A DNA stretch of 16,024 nucleotides from Piscirickettsiaceae bacterium (GTDB lineage Bacteria; Pseudomonadota; Gammaproteobacteria; Thiomicrospirales; Thiomicrospiraceae). Below are positions 13,628-16,024 of this stretch, piece after piece. The stretch's first letter is position 1, and each line of letters opens with the position of its first letter. The DNA is taken from NCBI GenBank assembly GCA_027019045.1, contig JALUXI010000101.1, positions 1 to 16,024 of the forward strand, read 5' to 3'. Made by a program: the position numbers and the translations under genes. A model generated the notes under the pieces. It was not told the DNA's origin, searched no databases, and saw only the letters and a list, made by a program, of their open reading frames with translations.

Positions 13628-14899
13628 TTAGTGTCGATCATATTGTGGACGGTTTTGATACATTTCCCGTTGGTCATTCAGCTGTTGAGTTTGTTGTTGC
13701 TGTTCTTGTAGTTGTTGCATTTGCTGATTTTGTTGTTGCTGTTCTTGTAGTTGTTGCATCTGCTGATTTTGTTGTTGCTGCTCTTGTAGCTGTTGCATTT
13801 GCTGATTTTGTTGTTGCTGCTCTTGTAGTTGTTGCATCTGCTGATTTTGTTGTTGCTGTTCTTGTAGTTGTTGCATTTGCTCTTGTTGTTCTTTCATGGT
13901 TTGAGCACGATCACTTTGTTCATGCATTTGCTGCATCATGTCTACCTGTTCTTGTTGGTCATGTTGTTGCCAGAGTTGTTCCCTCATTTCACTGGGGGTG
14001 ATTGTTCGATGCACTTCTGGACGAGGCATGGGGCGACTTTGGGTGGGGGGCGTGAAATGATATTGCTCCATTTTTTGGGGGAGGAAGTGCTGCCCTTGCC
14101 AGCTGCCTTTTAGAAGAATGGCTTTCGCTTTGTGCTTTTGGTGTGCCTGCTTGAGTTGGTTTAGCCACTGTTGGTTTTGCTGGATGCCTTGAATCATGGG
14201 CAGTAACGCAGGTTGGATAATCAGTTTATGCACGACTGGACTGAAGTCTAAGGGCAGTTGTGGTTTGACCCAAGATTTCTGCTCTGGATTGAGGTTGATG
14301 CGAGTTGCTTGCCATCTGTTTGAGGCAGTTCGATAACCATTGATGGCCACATAATCTCCGGTGTTCAGTGAGAGGTTGTCATCTAATAGGGTGCTTCCTT
14401 GAATCTGTACTTTTTGTTGATTGATCGTAAGCCAGTTCCCTTCCCGTTGAGAGATTTTTCCTGCTAAGGGGATAAAGACTTTAATCTGTTTGGCCAAGGT
14501 TGCTTGGTCATTGGGTAAAGTTTCTACCACGACTTGTTGCCCCAGTTTTAGGGGAGATTTTTCGGTGTTGAGAGGGTTTTCAATGGGCGTTTTGGCATCA
14601 TATTCTATTTCTATACCATTGACCCAGATGCTGCCAAAGGCGGAGATAGTACCGATAATGCCAGTCCCGCCAAAGCCTTTGCTAGAATGCCCAGTCCCGC
14701 CAAAGCCTTGAGTACCGTGCCCCGTACCTCCAAAGCCGCTGCCCCCTTGTTCTTCGCCTTGGAAGCTGTGACCCGTGCCGCCCAATCCAGAATTCGAAGC
14801 GACTTCTCTGGTCGTTTGTTGTGCACAGGCGGAGAGGATGAGAAAGGTGAAGGTGAGTAGGGTTGAGATAATCAGGAGGGCATTTTTTTGAAAGGGCAT
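13628..14899 (-). CDS. DUF5666 lipoprotein with Gly-rich and Gln-rich repeats
   Basis: The 423-residue product begins with a lipoprotein signal; the lipobox LSAC puts the lipidated Cys at 25. Residues 38-82 hold four G(L/F)GGTG units, a hallmark I associate with DUF5666 proteins. Residues about 83-202 form one or two small beta domains of that family (GTISAFGSIWVNGIEI, then GNWLTINQQKVQIQG and GDYVAINGYR). After a less typical region (210-300) comes a Gln/Met-rich coiled coil, with five near-identical 13-residue repeats at 340-404. No function is established for the family; an envelope-anchored structural or binding role is inference. The start is fixed by an AGGAG site that overlaps the stop of the DUF6502 gene, so the two are translationally coupled. 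No convincing terminator follows. Confidence 0.85.
   Translation of the reverse strand: MPFQKNALLIISTLLTFTFLILSACAQQTTREVASNSGLGGTGHSFQGEEQGGSGFGGTGHGTQGFGGTGHSSKGFGGTGIIGTISAFGSIWVNGIEIEYDAKTPIENPLNTEKSPLKLGQQVVVETLPNDQATLAKQIKVFIPLAGKISQREGNWLTINQQKVQIQGSTLLDDNLSLNTGDYVAINGYRTASNRWQATRINLNPEQKSWVKPQLPLDFSPVVHKLIIQPALLPMIQGIQQNQQWLNQLKQAHQKHKAKAILLKGSWQGQHFLPQKMEQYHFTPPTQSRPMPRPEVHRTITPSEMREQLWQQHDQQEQVDMMQQMHEQSDRAQTMKEQQEQMQQLQEQQQQNQQMQQLQEQQQQNQQMQQLQEQQQQNQQMQQLQEQQQQNQQMQQLQEQQQQTQQLNDQREMYQNRPQYDRH
13688..13882 (-). repeat. Five tandem 39-bp repeats coding QQMQQLQEQQQQN
   Basis: Five consecutive 39-bp units, in frame, each coding 13 residues of the pattern (E/Q)QMQQLQEQQQQ(N/T). The units differ only by a few, mostly silent C/T changes, so they arose by recent expansion or are homogenised. 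Copy number is expected to vary between strains, and short-read assemblies may collapse the array. Confidence 0.9.
14660..14788 (-). repeat. Glycine-rich G(L/F)GGTG coding repeats
   Basis: Four G(L/F)GGTG(H/I) units start at residues 38, 55, 65 and 75 of the DUF5666 lipoprotein, just after the lipidated Cys. The last three are spaced by exactly ten residues. They probably form a flexible tether between membrane anchor and folded domain (inference). Confidence 0.7.
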
Positions 14900-14906
14900 A
14901 TCAAGG

Positions 14907-14913
14907 CTCCTAA
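14907..14913 (-). promoter_or_regulatory. Ribosome binding site overlapping the DUF6502 stop codon
   Basis: TTAGGAG contains the TAG stop of the DUF6502 gene and the Shine-Dalgarno for the DUF5666 lipoprotein, eight bases before its ATG. It supports coupled translation and fixes the start at 14899. Confidence 0.7.
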
Positions 14914-15761
14914 GCGTGAGGATTTTCAGCGGGCTTTTCTTCCAGTGGCTGACGATAGAAGTAGGCCCCTAGGTGCATAGAGGCATTGGCTTCAGGATGA
15001 TTTTTATCGTTTTCTTGAAGCTGGCTAGCGGTCTGGTTGACTTCTGTTAGCACTTGCATCATTTTCTCTTTAGAGAGGGTTTCGAGCTGTTGGACCGAGT
15101 CTTGCGTCAACCCTTGGTAATACACTGCTCGATCAAATAGGGGCGGTTGCCCTCCATTGAGGTTGTGAGCCACCACGGCGAGGTGATCGCCAATATTTTT
15201 GCCCGCAAAAAAGAGCTTTTCTTCAAAGTCTTCCGCAGGGACATAGCCTTTTTCATTCAGGCAGATTTTGCCTTCTCCATCAATGATGACTACGCCTTGG
15301 TGTAACCATTCGTCCAGCACGGAGCGAGGATGTTTGTCTTTGCTGACGGAGTGGACGAGCTCTTCAAAGGAGGGAGCGCCATCGGTGGCATTGCGATAAA
15401 GCGGTTGAGGGTTTCCGTTCTCATCGAGAAAAGCTTGATGCCCTGTCCAGAGCGCCATCATTTGAGCACTTTTGCTCGCTTTGATCTCTTGTTCACTCAT
15501 GGGGATGTCGAGTTCGGAACGGATGCGTTTGACCTCTTTGCGGTGAACGCCGGTCAATAGACTGATACGACTGTCTGTTTGGCGTTTATTTTCTAGCACA
15601 AATGACTCTTCAGCGACTTCCACATAGGTACGCTTGAGCATCTCTAGCAAACCAATATAGGTAATGCCTTGAGAGATGAGGAGCTTAACCAAGGGCTTGA
15701 GCATGGTTTTAATTGCCTTGGCCAAGGCTTTTTCTTTTTTCTGAAGAGGGTCGTTTGTCAT
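14910..15761 (-). CDS. DUF6502 family protein
   Basis: A 283-residue soluble protein without signal peptide. Residues 8-60 are a basic helical region (LAKAIKTMLKPLVKLLISQG, then ITYIGLLEMLKRTYVEVAEE). Residues 63-82 read as a helix-turn-helix (DSRISLLTGVHRKEVKRIR). Residues 110-250 form an alpha/beta region with GAPSFEELV and VLDEWLHQGVV, resembling a second winged-helix-like part. The pattern fits DUF6502. In my experience the family sits beside DUF5666 genes, as here. DNA binding and regulation of the neighbouring envelope genes is an inference from the helix-turn-helix. It starts seven bases after the upstream barrel gene, without a clear ribosome site, which suggests coupled translation. 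Confidence 0.82.
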   Translation of the reverse strand: MTNDPLQKKEKALAKAIKTMLKPLVKLLISQGITYIGLLEMLKRTYVEVAEESFVLENKRQTDSRISLLTGVHRKEVKRIRSELDIPMSEQEIKASKSAQMMALWTGHQAFLDENGNPQPLYRNATDGAPSFEELVHSVSKDKHPRSVLDEWLHQGVVIIDGEGKICLNEKGYVPAEDFEEKLFFAGKNIGDHLAVVAHNLNGGQPPLFDRAVYYQGLTQDSVQQLETLSKEKMMQVLTEVNQTASQLQENDKNHPEANASMHLGAYFYRQPLEEKPAENPHA

Positions 15762-15768
15762 AATCGTA

Positions 15769-16024
15769 TTATAGTTGATAACTGAAGGTAATGCCTATAC
15801 TCGCTGTGTCAGTATTGTCATAGCCGCCAAAAATAGCGGTGTGTAGCTTGGAGGTGAGCTTTTTATCTAGAAAGAGTGACGCACCGATTTGGTCATCTAG
15901 CGTGGTATAGGTGGCTTGACGATAGTCTAAAGAAGCCCCTAGGCTAAGACCTGGCATGGGTAGATAGCCACCGCCGATACTGGCATAGGCGGTATCTTGC
16001 ATCGATTTACCACTCACTTTACCA
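15769..16024 (-). CDS. Outer-membrane beta-barrel protein, C-terminal part (cut by window edge)
   Basis: The frame is open to the right edge; the GTG at 16017 is only an internal Val codon because two further sense codons precede it. The 84 visible residues alternate polar and hydrophobic residues in short strands with Gly/Asp turns (YASIGGGYLPMPGLSLGASL, IGASLFLDKKLTSKLHTAIF, ASIGITFSYQL), the pattern of the last strands of an outer-membrane barrel, ending near-canonically with aromatic and Leu. It could belong to the phenol-degradation MetA-like or another small-barrel transporter family; too little is present to decide. It heads the DUF6502-DUF5666 cassette, seven bases upstream of the DUF6502 start. 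Confidence 0.7.
   Translation of the reverse strand, partial: GKVSGKSMQDTAYASIGGGYLPMPGLSLGASLDYRQATYTTLDDQIGASLFLDKKLTSKLHTAIFGGYDNTDTASIGITFSYQL

Noticed and set aside
13621..14001. A Val/Ala/Phe-rich plus-strand ORF opposite the Gln repeats
   Set aside because: The repetitive AVLVVVAFADFV pattern is only the complement of the CAG/CAA-rich repeats coding poly-Gln.

Overview
The window looks like chromosomal DNA of a gammaproteobacterium of moderate GC content. The protein families (a dedicated che operon, PpiC, a DUF6502/DUF5666 cassette, a secreted Cys/Trp/Tyr/Pro-rich protein resembling sulfur-globule proteins) would suit a marine sulfur oxidiser of the Thiomicrospira/Hydrogenovibrio/Thiomicrorhabdus kind. 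That placement is inference from family content only. No rRNA, tRNA, CRISPR array, transposase or phage gene was seen.

Region 1 (1-7363, minus strand) is a chemosensory operon. In transcription order it encodes a CheY-like receiver, a second CheY-like receiver, an 880-residue CheA, a soluble chemoreceptor, a three-domain CheW protein and the N-terminal receiver of CheB, which runs off the left edge. The receptor has no membrane segment and carries two signalling tips exactly 300 residues apart, the architecture described for Vibrio cholerae DosM, which holds together two-layered cytoplasmic arrays. With the triple CheW this suggests a cytoplasmic array built from multivalent parts. A -24/-12 (sigma-54-like) promoter lies in front of the operon. 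No CheR, CheZ or CheD is seen in the window.

Region 2 (7602-8620, plus strand) is divergent from the che operon. It holds two overlapping acidic helical ORFs of unknown family, which are either a coupled pair or one gene broken by a single-base frameshift. A strong bidirectional hairpin terminator (8660-8689) separates them from a convergent gene for a small secreted Pro/Tyr-rich protein (8702-9118), which has a -10 box and a CRP-like palindrome in front of it. ppiC (9375-9656) follows, divergent from that gene, with its own terminator.

Region 3 (9724-13321, minus) holds a DnaQ-type DEDDh exonuclease gene and, upstream of it, a P3A-type proton-pumping ATPase. In front of the ATPase is a 164-bp, perfectly centred imperfect palindrome, probably a miniature inverted-repeat element or a long mRNA hairpin.

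Region 4 (13628-16024, minus) is a tightly packed cassette: the C-terminus of an outer-membrane beta-barrel protein (cut by the right edge), a DUF6502 protein, and a DUF5666 lipoprotein with Gly-rich N-terminal repeats and five 13-residue Gln-rich repeats at its C-terminus.
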